Shown here piece by piece: positions 12,814-24,830 of a DNA stretch of 64,000 nt; within the stretch, counting starts at the first letter, position 1, and every line of letters begins with the position of its first letter. The notes below the pieces were generated by a model. That model saw only the letters and a program-made list of their open reading frames with translations. It searched no databases and was not told where the DNA came from. Source of the stretch: Turritopsis dohrnii. Its lineage: Eukaryota > Cnidaria > Hydrozoa > Anthoathecata > Oceaniidae. Location: NCBI GenBank assembly GCA_027922465.2, contig BQMF02000224.1, positions 124,001-188,000 of the forward strand. Reading direction: 5' to 3'. The translations under genes were made by a program, and so were the position numbers.

Positions 12814-13017
12814 GTCAGATGTTATATTTGTATGCAGTTGTATCGCAACCTGTGACAGCATGGATCTGCGGTAGAGCACAGCAAACTTTGGAGCCAAACT
12901 TTTCAAACTTTTGAAATTCTCCATGCTTCGTCTTCAGAAGTTATTATAAGCGGAATTTTCAGAATTCTTCTCCCATCTGCACTTTGAAAGAATTCAGTAG
13001 CCATTCAAATTAGGTTC

Positions 13018-14154
13018 CAGGGTGCGAAATAAGAAAATTATCTGAGCAGGCCAATGTCCGGCTGATTCTACGAATTTAGTGTGAATTGAACGGTCATTGA
13101 AGATGTTGACAGGTCACTGATTAAGTGCTTGTATGAAGAAATGAAACAAGTTTAAAGTATTTCGTATTGCTGAGGGGGACGATTCTAGCAACTTGGCGTC
13201 CCAAGCCAGCTAGTTATCAGTGAACCCCAATCACTGAAACTAACAATACGTTAATGATAAATAGAATCACCAGCTTCACTCTGATGATGAACTCTCAATG
13301 TTGAGGTCGAATATATAGGAAATTTTAAGAAAGAATATTTTGTCATCTTTTCTTTCTTATCCAAATATGAAGCTCTGGTGATTCTATTTGTCATTAAATT
13401 GTTTGCCTGAATTGATATTTTTGAACAATAGGTTAGCCTTATCTCTACACCACTGAACTATTAATGAGCGGTATGTCTCTTACGAATATCATAATGCTTG
13501 TGGTGAAATAATTCAAAGATAAACTTGAGCAAATCGGATTGTCTAAAAATAATTATTTGAGGGCGGTATCGTCTATAACGCAATTATTTGCAGGAATATC
13601 TAAAGAATAATTATTATCAAGTTTCTCTTCGACATTTCAATTTGCTTCTTTATGAAAATAAACGTTTATTTCGTCGTCTGTGATTACCTTTTTCTTTATT
13701 TGCAATCATCAACATTGATTGTGTAGAAAACTGACACTAAATAAACTTTCCGGACAAATTTACCACGCGTCAACCTGCAAAACATCACTTTCTTCTTACT
13801 TCACCTGTTGTCTGCCAAAATGAATGATAAAACATTTCACGCATTTTACATGCGCTCTCCTCCGCTGTTAATAATCAACGATATATACGCTGTAATCACG
13901 CGAACAAGAGGTGGAAAGTCAAAAGTGAAACGAAGAAGAAAACCAAGTTTTTAATGCGCAACAAGAAAAAAATAATAATAATAATGTAGTTAAGAAAAAA
14001 TATCACTAAAAAATCAACTAGTTAGCTACTTTTTTGGGGGAAATGTATTGGCAGGACAATGACCTGTTCAGTAGAACATTTTGTGATAAAATTGCCGGTC
14101 AAGTCTATTTTTTAACGGACTTTGTCCGGTGTCCGGCCGTTATTTCGCACCCTG
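13018..14154. mobile_element. hAT-like MITE inserted in transposon gene
   Basis: The ends are CAGGGTGCGAAATAA and its reverse complement, flanked by GGTTC on both sides (13013-13017 and 14155-14159). The interior has no coding domain and holds a further foldback. Removing the element and one GGTTC brings the two halves of the surrounding minus-strand gene back into one frame. The terminus is hAT-like, but the visible duplication is 5 bp, not the usual 8. Confidence 0.8.
13252..13398. repeat. Foldback, ~28-bp arms
   Basis: The arm ATGATAAATAGAATCACCAG on the left and its near-complement CTGGTGATTCTATTTGTCAT on the right enclose about 90 bp. It is nested inside the hAT-like MITE. Confidence 0.8.
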
Positions 14155-15298
14155 GGTTCTCTTTGTTTGCATCATTATGGAAAAACTCTTGCCAGGTCTT
14201 ACATTGGGGCATTTTTTGCTCTACACTTTCTATATGCACACGTCTTGACGATTCTCCTCTCTTCTTTCTTGTCCTCCCTTTTGTGCTATTTTCTAAATAC
14301 TGGTCGTTGACGATTTCTAGTTGTATTGCCTTTGCGTCTTGAGGGGGGTTGGCATACTGAAGACCACTCTTGAACCAAGCTTTGTACGTTTCTTTAGGTT
14401 TGATGTAACAAAACAAGGCCATTCCATCAATGATCCATCTTGTGTTTTCTGGCGGTGCTTCAACAAGTGAATTTGACTCCTTCATCATGAAATTGCGAAG
14501 TACAGCTTTATCTCCTTGTCGCAGTGTGCCATTAGGAGTAGCAAGGCTAAGAGGCTAAGAGGTATGGTTGTGATTGGATACGCGAATGCTTATTCAACAG
14601 ATGCTGCTTTTCCAACCAGAAGCCCAAAAGCTTGACGATCCTCTTTCAACATTGAGACCGCTTTTGGTGTTCTCTTGGGTTTCTCAATACCAGTCTGTAA
14701 CTTAAGCCTCTTAATAGGTGAAAAGAAACTCTCTTTACCATCGACAAGACGATTCTTCGTGAATTCTTTGAACCGTTCATTTCCAGTTTCAGGAGCATTT
14801 AGAACATCTTTAATCATCTTCACGTCCGCCTTGGTGCCAGTGCATATCAATTTGGCTGGTCCATCTGAAAATGGGTTAACCTTGTAGGCTCGGAGCTTTC
14901 CTTTAAAAGAGTGAACATTCCTGTGGTGATTGGTTTTTCCAGAATCTGTTAGTTCTTTATGAGTAGATGACGTCTTGATTCTCAATTTTTCTCTCGTAGC
15001 TGTCCGCAGCTTTGCATGAATATGCATTGTCTGGACCCACTTGTTAGTAGTGTCTCTGTTTGTGCTATATCCAGATCTCAATGGTCCGGCTGTTCCTTTA
15101 GTTTCTCGGTTAAAGTATTCAGTTACCGGGTCACCATGAACTGCTGCAAATTTATCACCAGAATAGTCAGCACCAATCCTACGGGTTCTTGGGTCTTCGT
15201 AAGCTGCATCATTGCTAGTTTTAAGGTCAGCAAGCACAGGTTGCGATACAACTGCATACAAATATAACATCGGAAAGGTCAAATTGCTTAAAAAGATA

Positions 15299-15976
15299 AT
15301 GAGGAATGAAGAACAATGTACGTTTATCCAAGAATTGGACAAAAATGAACATATGTCGGAGAGAGTCTTGGGTGATGCAAAGGTATTCGTACAAACAGTT
15401 ATGTATAGTGGGAAACCCAATGAAAACTATGTTGAGACAAGAATTCGCATTTACAAAAATTTGAAGACAAAATCATCTGCAGCGATTCCAGCCGGTCCGC
15501 AATCCATAGAGGAAGAGTTGAAACGTGTAAACTTGACATGCTTTATATGGCTGCACTGTTTGGAAAGAAATATTTCAAGGCCAGATCCAAAGCAATGTGG
15601 CTGGAATTACGAAGAGAAGGTTAAACATTTGACTCCTAAATGGTTCACAGGCAAGCAACTACCTCCATCACTGATGAAGCCGAAAAAATCTGAGAAGAGC
15701 AATAAGAGAGTTTTGTCTTGAGCATCAGGAAACGAAGCGGACACAGAAGTTGAGACAAATGATAAAGAAACAAACGCGCCTTCAGCAAAGCGCTACAGAC
15801 CCATGCCAGGAAAGCACTTTGAACAGCCTGCAACAGAAGCTGGATATTCAGCAGACTCAGAGTGGCAATCAAATGCAGATGCAGTGGAAGTGTTGTCAGA
15901 TTCAGAATGGGAACAAGACTTCACAACTTCAGAGGACGAACAAAGTGATTCTTCGGATAGCGACTTCCTTCCTTAA
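15299..15976 (+). pseudogene. Second gene of the two-gene transposon (one premature stop)
   Basis: ATG at 15299 opens a 225-codon frame broken only by TGA at 15719-15721. Blocks seen are KVFVQTVMYSGKPNENYVET, IRIYKNLKTKSSAAIP, LTCFIWLHCLERNI, GWNYEEKVKHLTPKWFTG and KQLPPSLMKPKK. An acidic, serine-rich tail (SEDEQSDSSDSDFLP) follows. The stop TAA at 15974-15976 touches the inner edge of the right inverted repeat, as expected of an element-encoded gene. I know no biochemical function for this protein type. The acidic tail with a preceding basic stretch suggests a nuclear protein, by inference. It is transcribed away from the minus-strand partner and overlaps that gene's likely first intron. Confidence 0.65.
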
Positions 15977-16525
15977 CTACTTGTAATTCAAACTTTATTT
16001 TATCTCCACATTTAATCATTCAACATTAATTATAAAAAAGCCCAAGTGAAAACACTTTTTTATGAAAAGAAATGAAATTGCTGAGTCAGCATTTTTTGCT
16101 CAGTGAATTTACTTATGTGGAAAAGATCAGAAATCAAATTCTGACCAAAATTGAGGGGTTACATGTCACAAATAGACGAAAATTAGCGAATTAAATTTTT
16201 TCGCAAGATTTTTCTAGTCCTTTTCTATGACGTCATCAAAATTTTTAAGGACCTAAAAAACCTCAGGACTAAATTTTCAGGCATATGTTTTTATACAATT
16301 TTTGTTCCATTTTAAAAGATCTTTCGATTGATGTATCATAATATGACTTTTGAGAAGATAAAATTTTTACTGACCGTATTTATAACGTAATCAATCACGT
16401 GACATACAGGCATTTCCAAAAAAGTCACCTGGCAGATTTTGGTAGTCTGAGGTCTCCTCTACCAAATTCCAGTGAGAAAATAAACATTACCCCGAATGTC
16501 AGATTGTTAGGCTATGTGTCCTGTC
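15975..16525. repeat. Right terminal inverted repeat of two-gene element
   Basis: 551 bp, inverse of 12262-12813, with a few substitutions and small indels. Confidence 0.85.
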
Positions 16526-17308
16526 TAATAGGCTTATAATTCATCAGTGATACGGAACCCCGGCAGTCTGTTCTGACCCCTGTGCCCATAGCACATAGTA
16601 CTATATACTGCTAGATATCAATTTAATTTCCACTATGAAGACTCACACTCAAAAGACTTTTTAGATAACTGTAATGAATTTTTGTTAAGTATACCTGGTC
16701 TTTTTATTGTTGACAGCTTTTTCTTTCCATGAAGTTTGTATCAGTTGAAGGTCCTCCAAAGTGATTGGGAAAGTTTGAAGTATACTGCTGGAACATTTAC
16801 AGCCTAAAATATAGAATGTGAAAACAAGGATCACAACATTACTAAAGAGACTTATTGGCTTTGCATTTTTTTTTAATCCATGAAATTATATTCAGCAAAT
16901 TATCAGATTAACTGTGAAAATAAATTACATAATTTTTTTTGAAGTACTGAACGGCAAAATGTAATTCCATGAAAATGTAAAAAATTTTCTATAATAACCA
17001 GAGTTCATTACAAATCTTTGAAAAAAACTGAGATTTCTGAATGATGTGAATCATAAAGAGTCGTACAAAAAATTCATTTGCATTTCCAGTATTATATAAC
17101 TTTTTGTTCATTCATGAAAATAAATTCATCAAAATCTTCACTTTATACCTTCTGAACAGTGAAAATTAATTACCTGAAAATGCAAAACTTTCATTACATA
17201 GACCTCATTATTATAGTTAGGCCATAGTTATTTAATACTTCGTTCAAGGTAACATACAAAAATAGTGATGTCGAATGCGGGCATTATTCATTATGCATTT
17301 TTTTGCAG
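16526..17308. other. Intergenic/intronic, nothing recognised
   Basis: AT-rich, with no domain, RNA or repeat identified. It could be the intron before the candidate exon at 17309. Confidence 0.3.
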
Positions 17309-17414
17309 TGAAACTCTTGAAGTTTTGTACCTTCTTCCAAATATGCAAGTGAAAGGAGATGATGATGAATTTTTACAAGCCATTAGAGACCTTCTGGCTG
17401 TTAAAGAAAACTAA
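17309..17414 (+). CDS. Candidate last exon of an unrecognised host gene
   Basis: A good acceptor (ATTTTTTTGCAG) is followed by an open frame, ETLEVLYLLPNMQVKGDDDE then FLQAIRDLLAVKEN, ending in TAA at 17412-17414; the exon starts with one base completing a codon. The composition is protein-like, an amphipathic acidic helix, unlike the neighbouring shadows. I do not recognise the family. Upstream exons would lie beyond the two-gene transposon or farther left; a candidate with matching strand is 10001-10059. Single-exon evidence only. Confidence 0.45.
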
Positions 17415-17734
17415 CTGGTTTAAGAAAATTTTGTCATTTTGACATATTCACTCCCCTCTGCTTAGCACTCAGCAAGAGAGTAGGAATGATGTATAGGATG
17501 GTTGTCTAGTTGAGCGGCTGCTGTTAATACAGCTTCCGTAGCCCAAGTAGTCATTTGCTTTATGTTTTTTGAGTTAGTGGCTAAAAACTGAATCACAAAA
17601 TAAAATGAAAAGAGAATTTTGGACTTCAAAAGATTCAAAAAATCTACATGGAAATTTGTACATTATGTTAAATTTTCCATGCTGATTTTGAACTTGCAAT
17701 TCATTATTTACCATTGGACAAAAAGTGCATAATT

Positions 17735-19650
17735 GTTTATATATTTCCCCATAGGGCGAAATGTATGTTAAAACCGGCATTTTCCTTCTTCTCCTCCTTC
17801 TTCTTCTTCTTCTCCGTTCACTTTTATAGCCGCGGTTCAGAATGTAATTTTCACCTAGTCGCCAAAGTAGATAAGAATAGAGGCTAGTCTACAGTCAAGT
17901 AGACGCCATGTTTTTTCAGTCAGTGCAGATGGGCTGCAGAAGATTTTTGATTTTCCAACTAGCTTTTAAAATGATTCAAGAGAATTCAACGTGAAGTGAT
18001 GGAAATGAATCGTTTTAGTTCAGTATTGTCTTAAAAGGTTTCGTAAAAACTTTTGAAGAAGCGTGTAAAAAACAGAAAAATATTGTTTTGTTTTTGTTTG
18101 ATGAAAAAAATGCTATGATTGATGATGATGATTGGTAATTAAATGCTTGGAACAGCAAACCATTGAAGCTGTGACTTCAGTGCAAAGGCGAAAATTCATT
18201 ATCAATACAGGCTGAAGATTTATTTTTATTTTACGTCCTGATATAATGTGAACTGAAAGCACATGATGTACAGCTATAAAAGGAAACCTTTTTTATATGG
18301 AGAACAACTGTTTCAACCAGTGTTAATCCAAAAAGTACATTAGTAAAAATGCAAGTAAAAATGTGATGTCGTATATGCAATAAGAACGTCAGAAAACCAA
18401 TTACCTATAATAACATAACAGACAAGATTGAGACACAATTGAAAGAATCTGGTCGAAAAATGTGCTTCCCTGGGGATAGTCATTTGATCTGACAACAGAA
18501 ACATAATTTACTATGGATTAATTCCATGATCACCTATACTGTTTTGATGTATATACTGTATATATATGGTATTTTAAGAAAAATTGATATACTGTCAATT
18601 TTCTTTACACAGACAACAAGCGTACATAAATCAAAGCACAATCCAACAAACAATCTGTTAATCAAATCAAGCCAGAACACGAAACATCTACTTTCAGCTT
18701 TTTAGTGATTTGGTTATGGATGTGTAGTCTATTTTCAGTACCGAATACTGTTGTTTTTTTTCATTTGGGATTTACAAATGGTCATTTTTATCAAATAATA
18801 AATAATGGGTGTGCACATATTTTTTAAACAGATAGAGATGTTTATTCTGAATACTTGAATTCAATTTGATAAATTGTCACTTTAAGCCTATCTCTTTTTC
18901 GAAAATAACTCTTCTGTCCAAATTTGAAGTGCTATTTGAATTGCTTTTTATTGCTTTTGGTTATTTGCTTATTCATTAAAATTTAAAAACATAAAAATAC
19001 ATGACTTAAAAGTTTCATGCATATCGCAATCATCAGATGTATAAAATTTTATACATCTATTCTTTTAGCGACATTTTTATGTGAACGTGAATTAAGATAG
19101 AATTTGAATTATGGTTATAGTTACTTGCTTATATGTCTAACTCAAAGTATTCTTTTCTTCTTTTGTAAATCTGTATACAAATTTGATTGTATAATGTTGT
19201 AAGATAGTTTTATCTGAGTTACAAAAAGCAAGTGCAAGTGTCTTCTGTTGAATTACATTGTTTTGTCGTGATTTTATGGTATAAAGGATGTCAAGCTTCT
19301 GCAACAATAAAGATCTTATGTTTTTTTATGCTAAAATTGCCTTACACATTGGTGCGGTTGTTGATATTTAGTTGTTTAAGTGAAAGTATTACTCAGCAAA
19401 ATTTATAAGAGCAACCTTATCATTTGACCATGAACATCTTCATTTCTTAATAAGTTCAAAATAAGCTGTTTTGTTGTATTAAATTCAATTCTACCCTGAT
19501 TAGTAAGGACAACATTTTTATCTGAGTATGACATTGATGGTAGTTATACCATTGTACTTATTTAATGATGCATATTTTTCTTATGGTTATCAATGTACAC
19601 ACAATAATTGGCAAAAGTTTCGCAACTTTGGGGACATAGTCGCATTTTTG
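17735..19650. repeat. Long dispersed repeat, copy 2
   Basis: Same block order and orientation as 9063-10225, starting TTTATATATTTCCCCATAGG and ending after ATGTACACACAATAAT and CAACTTTGGGGACATAG. It carries extra sequence between the shared blocks. No terminal repeats were seen. Confidence 0.8.
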
Positions 19651-20279
19651 CGAATCTTGTTACATATTAATTTGAATAATTACGAATTTGCTACTCGTTT
19701 TTCACAGTTTGTTCAAAGGGAGAATTTGGGCCTACTGTGCACTACATTTTCAAAACTTTCACTTGTATTGACTTGACTTTGCCGAGTATTACTACAAATG
19801 TCTTGGTCATCACCAAATTGAAGGTGAAAAAACTCAAGATTTACACTTTTGACCAAAGTATAAAAATTGACCCCCATTGTCGCAATTATCACCATTGATT
19901 TGTTGTTACTGGAAATGTTTTGGAATATGGTCCAAAGAATAAAACTTGTGAGTTCATAACTTGAGAAAAATTAAAATTTAAAAATTTTCCGATCACTAAA
20001 TCAGAAAAATAAAATAAAGAAAAACTTTTGAGTTATTAACTCGGTTTGTGACGTCACAATGTTTTCTGATGAATATTTACGAGATTAGTATGAACAATTT
20101 AAGTCCAACTTTTCACACCAGTTTTATTCTTCTTTAAGTAAAAGCAGTATCCTCAAAGCTCAGTTTTACGTGGAAGACATTTCATCTAATTGTCCAAATA
20201 ATGTACCATTTAGGAGGATTTATCTTAGTTGTAATAGTTATAATTAACACCATGTAAAATTATTAATGATAGGTGTTAG
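19651..20279. other. No gene seen
   Basis: AT-rich, no recognisable domain or structured repeat. Confidence 0.3.
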
Positions 20280-20390
20280 GTGTTTCATTCAATCATACCT
20301 GATATCGATGCTGACGGGAACTCCAGCAAAGAAGAACCACTTTTGTCATCTGTTACATTCACAACACAAAAGTTGGTCTCTGTTTCAAAG
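20280..20390 (+). CDS. Weak candidate exon, unrecognised
   Basis: A 111-nt stretch between an acceptor (GGTGTTAG) and a donor (AAAG|GTAATG) is open in frame 0: VFHSIIPDIDADGNSSKEEP, then LLSSVTFTTQKLVSVSK. IPDIDADG resembles the calcium-loop part of FG-GAP/integrin-like repeats, but one short motif is not enough to assign a family. No partner exon was found. Confidence 0.25.
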
Positions 20391-20978
20391 GTAATGTCTG
20401 ATGAGGAATTCATGTTTTTCAGTCTTTATTTTCTGTTAGAGACTTGTATAGAAGTCAGACTGCAATAAAATCATCATCAGGATCCCAGCAACTTACAGCC
20501 TTTGCCATTGCTATAAAAGAAGTATTTATAAAAACATTTTGTGTACTGACTGACTGATGGCATGCAACATACCTGTCATTATGCTTAAGTGGTTCTAAAC
20601 GTGTAGGCATATAGAAAGCACATATATAAAATATATAGAAGTGATTCCTGTGTCCAAAATGTTACTTTAAAGGATGGTAGAACTCACAAAGTTGTCTTTT
20701 AGCAGTTTTTCAGAATTTCTGTTTTCTTTGACAGACTTTGAATTAAAATATCAATTATACAACACAATTAGTTAATGTTATAACTTCTGAATTTAGTAAA
20801 TACTACAACTTCATTCTTCTAAAAATCAACTTAAGAAGTAACACAAGAATGCAACAATAATTATACCTCAAGTTTTTATGATGAGAAATGTTTGCTACTT
20901 ACTAACTTATCATAAACTGCATAGTCACATTTTAAAAATAAAATAAACAAATAAAAAAATAAATATATAATTTATTAA
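20391..20978. other. No gene seen
   Basis: AT-rich; no domain or structured repeat was recognised. Confidence 0.3.
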
Positions 20979-21360
20979 AGGGGAACTCAACTCTTTTTGT
21001 ACCATTTGGAAGAATTTTAAAATTGATGAAAGCTTTGTCAGCAAAAAAAAATAATAGAGACTTGGAACAGAGCCAGAGAAGCAATGGCAATAAATTTCTT
21101 TGCTATTTTCACAACTGCAGTTATTTACCACTCTGCATGCAATGTTCTAACAATATATCATTATAACATATATGTCAGCAATATCTTCTTGAACGTTGTG
21201 ATGTCACCTTGCCATGGAGATCATGTTTTGGAAAAAAACTTTAAACAGCAATATTTCAAGAACGAAAAATGATTTTCTTTGAAAATTCAAAAACTGACTT
21301 TCAGCATTTTTAAAGCTGTTTCAAATAGTGCACAAAAATAAACTTGTGATTTTTTAGTTT
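20979..21360. mobile_element. Degenerate Harbinger-like MITE
   Basis: The left end AGGGGAACTCAACTC matches the terminus of the element at 1881; the right end AACTTGTGATTTTTTAGTTT matches its other end but is decayed. No ORF. Confidence 0.5.
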
Positions 21361-21929
21361 AGTAAAAATAAGTAATTTCACAGGAGTAGGTAGCTTTTGC
21401 TATTGCCCGGCCTGGTTACTCCTTCAAGACCTATTGGTAAGACACATTATAGGGTCTATGTAGTCCATATTGTTTTCTTGATATGGTGTGGAACTTCCAG
21501 TCCTTCCTTCCCTTCATTTTGATTTCATTTGATTAATGTTGCTTTCCAGCTGGTGCAGTTATTGCTTCTTTGATTTTGCATCATTGATAGAGGGTACCAG
21601 ATTCGGGTGGTTGCTGTTTGCCCCTAACCCAATTGACAGCGCAGGAGCCTGAAATTCCTCTGTAAACACTGGAAGCTCTATCATCAGTTATAAAATTTCT
21701 ATTGTGTTGTAGTTCCATGTTAGTTAGTGTCCCTGCCTCACATCAAGACTGTGTTTCCTGAGACCACTATCTCTACCATTGTTACAGCATGGAGTCCTTG
21801 TAGATCATGGAGGAGACTTCTCTTGCTGGATCCCGCGTATATTTTCTATGATGAATGACAAGGTTCTCCCCTTTTTTTCTTATGCATTATGGCTCCTAAC
21901 TTCAGTAAAGATAGTCTAAATCACCACAG

Positions 21930-23840
21930 CCTCTCTTGCTATGCTACTCGAATGTTTGTGGTTGGAGAACTAACTTTCTTTTTCTTTTTTCCTTGCTTCT
22001 CACTCAATTGACATTCTTAGTCGATGTGAAACTAACCTTGATCCTTCAATATCCTCATCTGACTTTCATGTTGATGGTTACCTTCCTCTTATTCGTTCAG
22101 AATCTGATACACACATGGTCTTGGTGTTTATGTTAGAGAAACTTTTCCAATTGCTCACATTCCTGAACTAGAATCTTCTGCTCATTCTTATTACTTGTGT
22201 TTTCAACTTGCTCTCCTGCATTGCAGTACCTTTAATCATTTCCTCTATCAATCTCCTTCTACCCAGGATTGCTCAATTCTTGGATGCATTTCTGACAGCA
22301 TCGACAGAGCTCTGTGTGACAATCCCACGGCAAACCTTATTGTCTGCCATGATTTCAATGTCCATCATCTTACACAAATGATGCTTACAATTTTTCCGTA
22401 TCTCAAAATCTCTCACAGAGTGTAACCTTCTCTACTCGCTTCCTGACAATGACGCTCACTCTCCTTCTTTACTTGATCTATGTCTGGTTTCTGACTGTAG
22501 TAGCTGTACTGAGCCATTCATGTTGTGATATCCATCTTCTTACAGCAGAAGGCTAGTCATTCTACTGATCATCATCCATCTTCCTACAACTTCCAGCTTG
22601 CTGACTGGTTTTCCTTTCGGAATTTCTTGCGTGATGCTCCCTGGCTTGATGTCTTTTCTCTTCCAGTTGAGTGTTGTGTTGCAGCTGTCACTGTGTGGAT
22701 CCAAGCTGGCATGGATGCTTTTGTGCCTCATCATAAATATCAGGTCAGGCCATATTCTTTTTCTTGATTTTCTCCTGTTTGTGCAGAAGCCATTGCCAAT
22801 GTAACCACTATTGTCACCTCTTTCGGCAAGATAACTCTACTGAAAATAAGAGGCTCTTTTCTGTCGCTTGTAGCCACTGAAGAAATATTCTGCAGAATGT
22901 TAAGAGCAGCTATCAGGAATCCATTAAAACCAAGATCTCCATTCAAAAACTTGGTTCTTGACACTTGAAAGTTCTCAAACCAAGGAAAATCTGCTATTTG
23001 TCCTCTCTTTGATTGCCTGAATGTAATCTCATCTGCTTACACCTTCACTCGCAACTGCTTGTTGTCATACTCTGGTCAACATTTTCCTGAGTTTCCTCCT
23101 CGCTGTGATGGTGTTCTCCAGTACATTTATATTACACCTAAGAAGATAGTTAAGGTCATTTCTAAACTTAACCTTCTTCAACCATCCTTCCCAGTTCTCC
23201 AGAGTTGTCTTCTATTGTTTCAAAGCTTTTTAATATTTGTTTGTTTAACTCTTCTTTTCCCTCTTGCAGGAAATGTGTTTCTGCTATTCCTGTGTTTAAA
23301 AACTCTCTAGTGACCGATCTGATCCTCTAAATTATCATCCTATTAGCTTGCTTTCAGTCGTTACTTGTCGTTAGTGAAGTCATTGAATCTCCCATTAATT
23401 TCGTCCTACTGTCTTATCGGGAATATAATGGTCTTTTCTCGGATCATCAGTATGACTTTTGTAAGGCAAGTTCCACTAGCTGATCTCCTGACTGTGTTTA
23501 CTGAAAGAATCTATTGTGTGCTAGACAAGAACGGAGTGGCTTGAGTTGTTGTTCTTGACATATCTAAGGCTTTCGACAGGGTCTTGCATGCAGTATTTTT
23601 CCACCTATGAGTGCTCTAAACCTGATCTCTTTGATTAGATTGAACTAGCTGGTTCTCTGGGGCATTTTGGAGTGGGGCTCTGACTGGCGTCTAAGACAAA
23701 GCTTCTTTCTATTATCGTCAATCACTTGTCTGTTAGAACGGATGGAAGTGATCTCCCTGAAACTCTCTCATTTCGTTTGCTTGGCTTTTCTTTTTCTAAG
23801 GATCTCTTTTGGACTGATTACATCACTTCAAAAAACTAAA
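21930..23840 (+). mobile_element. CR1/Jockey-like LINE, heavily mutated
   Basis: Fragments in shifting frames recapitulate a LINE ORF2. Endonuclease pieces come first (IDILSRCETNLDPSISSSDF, HVDGYLPLIRSESD, CHDFNVHHLTQ); then a linker (YQVRPYSFS); then RT pieces around 23470-23600 (SADLLTVFTERIY, VVVLDISKAFDR). A C-terminal piece LSFRLLGFSFSKDLFWTDYI lies near 23770-23830. Many frameshifts and stops make it a dead copy of the same family as the LINE at 1-1202. Boundaries are approximate. Confidence 0.8.
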
Positions 23841-24295
23841 ACTACAAAGAATCATGAAATGGTGAAAAGAGACTTGTTTAAACAAGTTTATGAGCTCTAT
23901 AATATTTGTATATAAAAATTATTTTGGATGCAGGAATCATTTTAAAGTTGAAAATTTATAAAAAAATTAATTTAGACTGTCAAATTTATAAAAAAATTGA
24001 AGCAGCTTGACAAGCCTTCAAAGGAACTTTTAGAAAAACCAAATACTTACATTAGCACAATCTTTCACATTTGCAAAATGTATTGATGATATCCAAAAGT
24101 TTCCTTGTTTAATCAGAGGCTATCAACAAGCCAGACACTAACAGTAACAGTAATCATTTATTTACTATGGTTAAATAATATACAACAGGGTCTAGTTATG
24201 AACATTATGAACATCCGCAGGGCACCTTTTTTAGGAAAAGGGCAACCTGAGCTTTAATTCGGTGGGTTAAACCTGTGACATACTATACTGAAATA
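23841..24295. other. No gene seen
   Basis: AT-rich sequence between LINE and Helitron; nothing recognised. Confidence 0.3.
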
Positions 24296-24830
24296 CTAGT
24301 AACCTGGGTAAAAATTTTTACCAAGTTTAACTTTGAAAACGATGTGTCAAATACCGCATTCCCCCGTGACTTAAAAGTGTACCCATGTTGTAGAGCTCGA
24401 AAAACTGGTCAAAAATATGTATGGGATCGTTTCGCTATGACCAACCGTTAAAGAGATATCCTCAATCAAAGATTTTGATGATGTCATAGCCGCAGTACCA
24501 AAACAAATTTAGGCCCAAATGTTGCGTCACCCCATCACCCGTATCGCGGACCCCAAAAAAGGTCAGTTTCCCTATTGGTTCTCGAGATATTTCCCCAAAA
24601 ACGTCACGTTCGATTGGGGATACAATGCAATGATTCCCCCGTGATAGCAAAAAATAACTGACATAACGCTATGTGTTTTTTATATTTTGTGTGAAATTGT
24701 GACGAATCCACATTGTGCCTCTGCGTGGTTTTACGCGCAACTAAGAAGAACTTGACCATAAATTTAAACTAAATATATCACTCTCTAAAATAAAAGTGGG
24801 ATGCACACTCGCTATTATATATATACAAGA
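24296..24830 (-). mobile_element. Solitary Helitron-like non-autonomous element
   Basis: In minus orientation it starts TCTTGTATATATATAATAGC next to a host A and ends CTAG next to a host T. A GGTAAAAATTTTTACC hairpin lies just before the 3' end. The body matches the units of the array at 35454-40986, including GTAGAGCTCGAAAAACTG, TTGGTTCTCGAGATATTTCC and ATAAAAGTGGGATGCAC. No Rep/helicase coding region. Confidence 0.8.

Larger units (their letters stand above)
12903..15257 (-). pseudogene. Transposon protein with possible PIN/XPG-like region (broken)
   Basis: On the minus strand, an acceptor-like TTTGTATGCAG precedes 15257. The protein runs through TSNDAAYEDPRTRR, NRETKGTAGPLRSGYS, KTSSTHKELTDSGKTNHH, NAPETGNERFKEFTKNRLVD and AVSMLKEDRQAFGLLVGKAA. 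A stop (TAA) follows KAASVE near 14593. The frame is then disturbed by an 8-bp duplication (AGCCTCTT) near 14550, after which NGTLRQGDKAVLRNFMM, WIIDGMALFCYIKPKETYKA and TRKKRGESSRRVHI read open. A hAT-like insert splits the gene after NKEN; the continuation MATEFFQSADGRRILKIP lies at about 13000-12900, preceded by a further stop. The acidic residues of WIIDGMA and IVNDQY could be nuclease residues; function is not established. Confidence 0.65.
12262..16525. mobile_element. Two-gene DNA transposon with ~550-bp terminal inverted repeats
   Basis: The left arm (12262-12813) and right arm (15975-16525) are long, highly similar inverted repeats; both contain GATGACGTCATAGAAAAGGA, or its complement, and an ACATGTAACCCCTCAATTTT block. 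Between them lie two divergent protein-coding regions, minus-strand 12903-15257 and plus-strand 15299-15976. A second transposon (13018-14154) interrupts the minus-strand gene. No standard DDE transposase motif was recognised. Proteins of this appearance recur in cnidarian and other invertebrate genomes in my memory. The WIIDGMA segment suggests a PIN/XPG-like nuclease fold such as Academ-type elements carry, but this assignment is inference. Confidence 0.7.
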
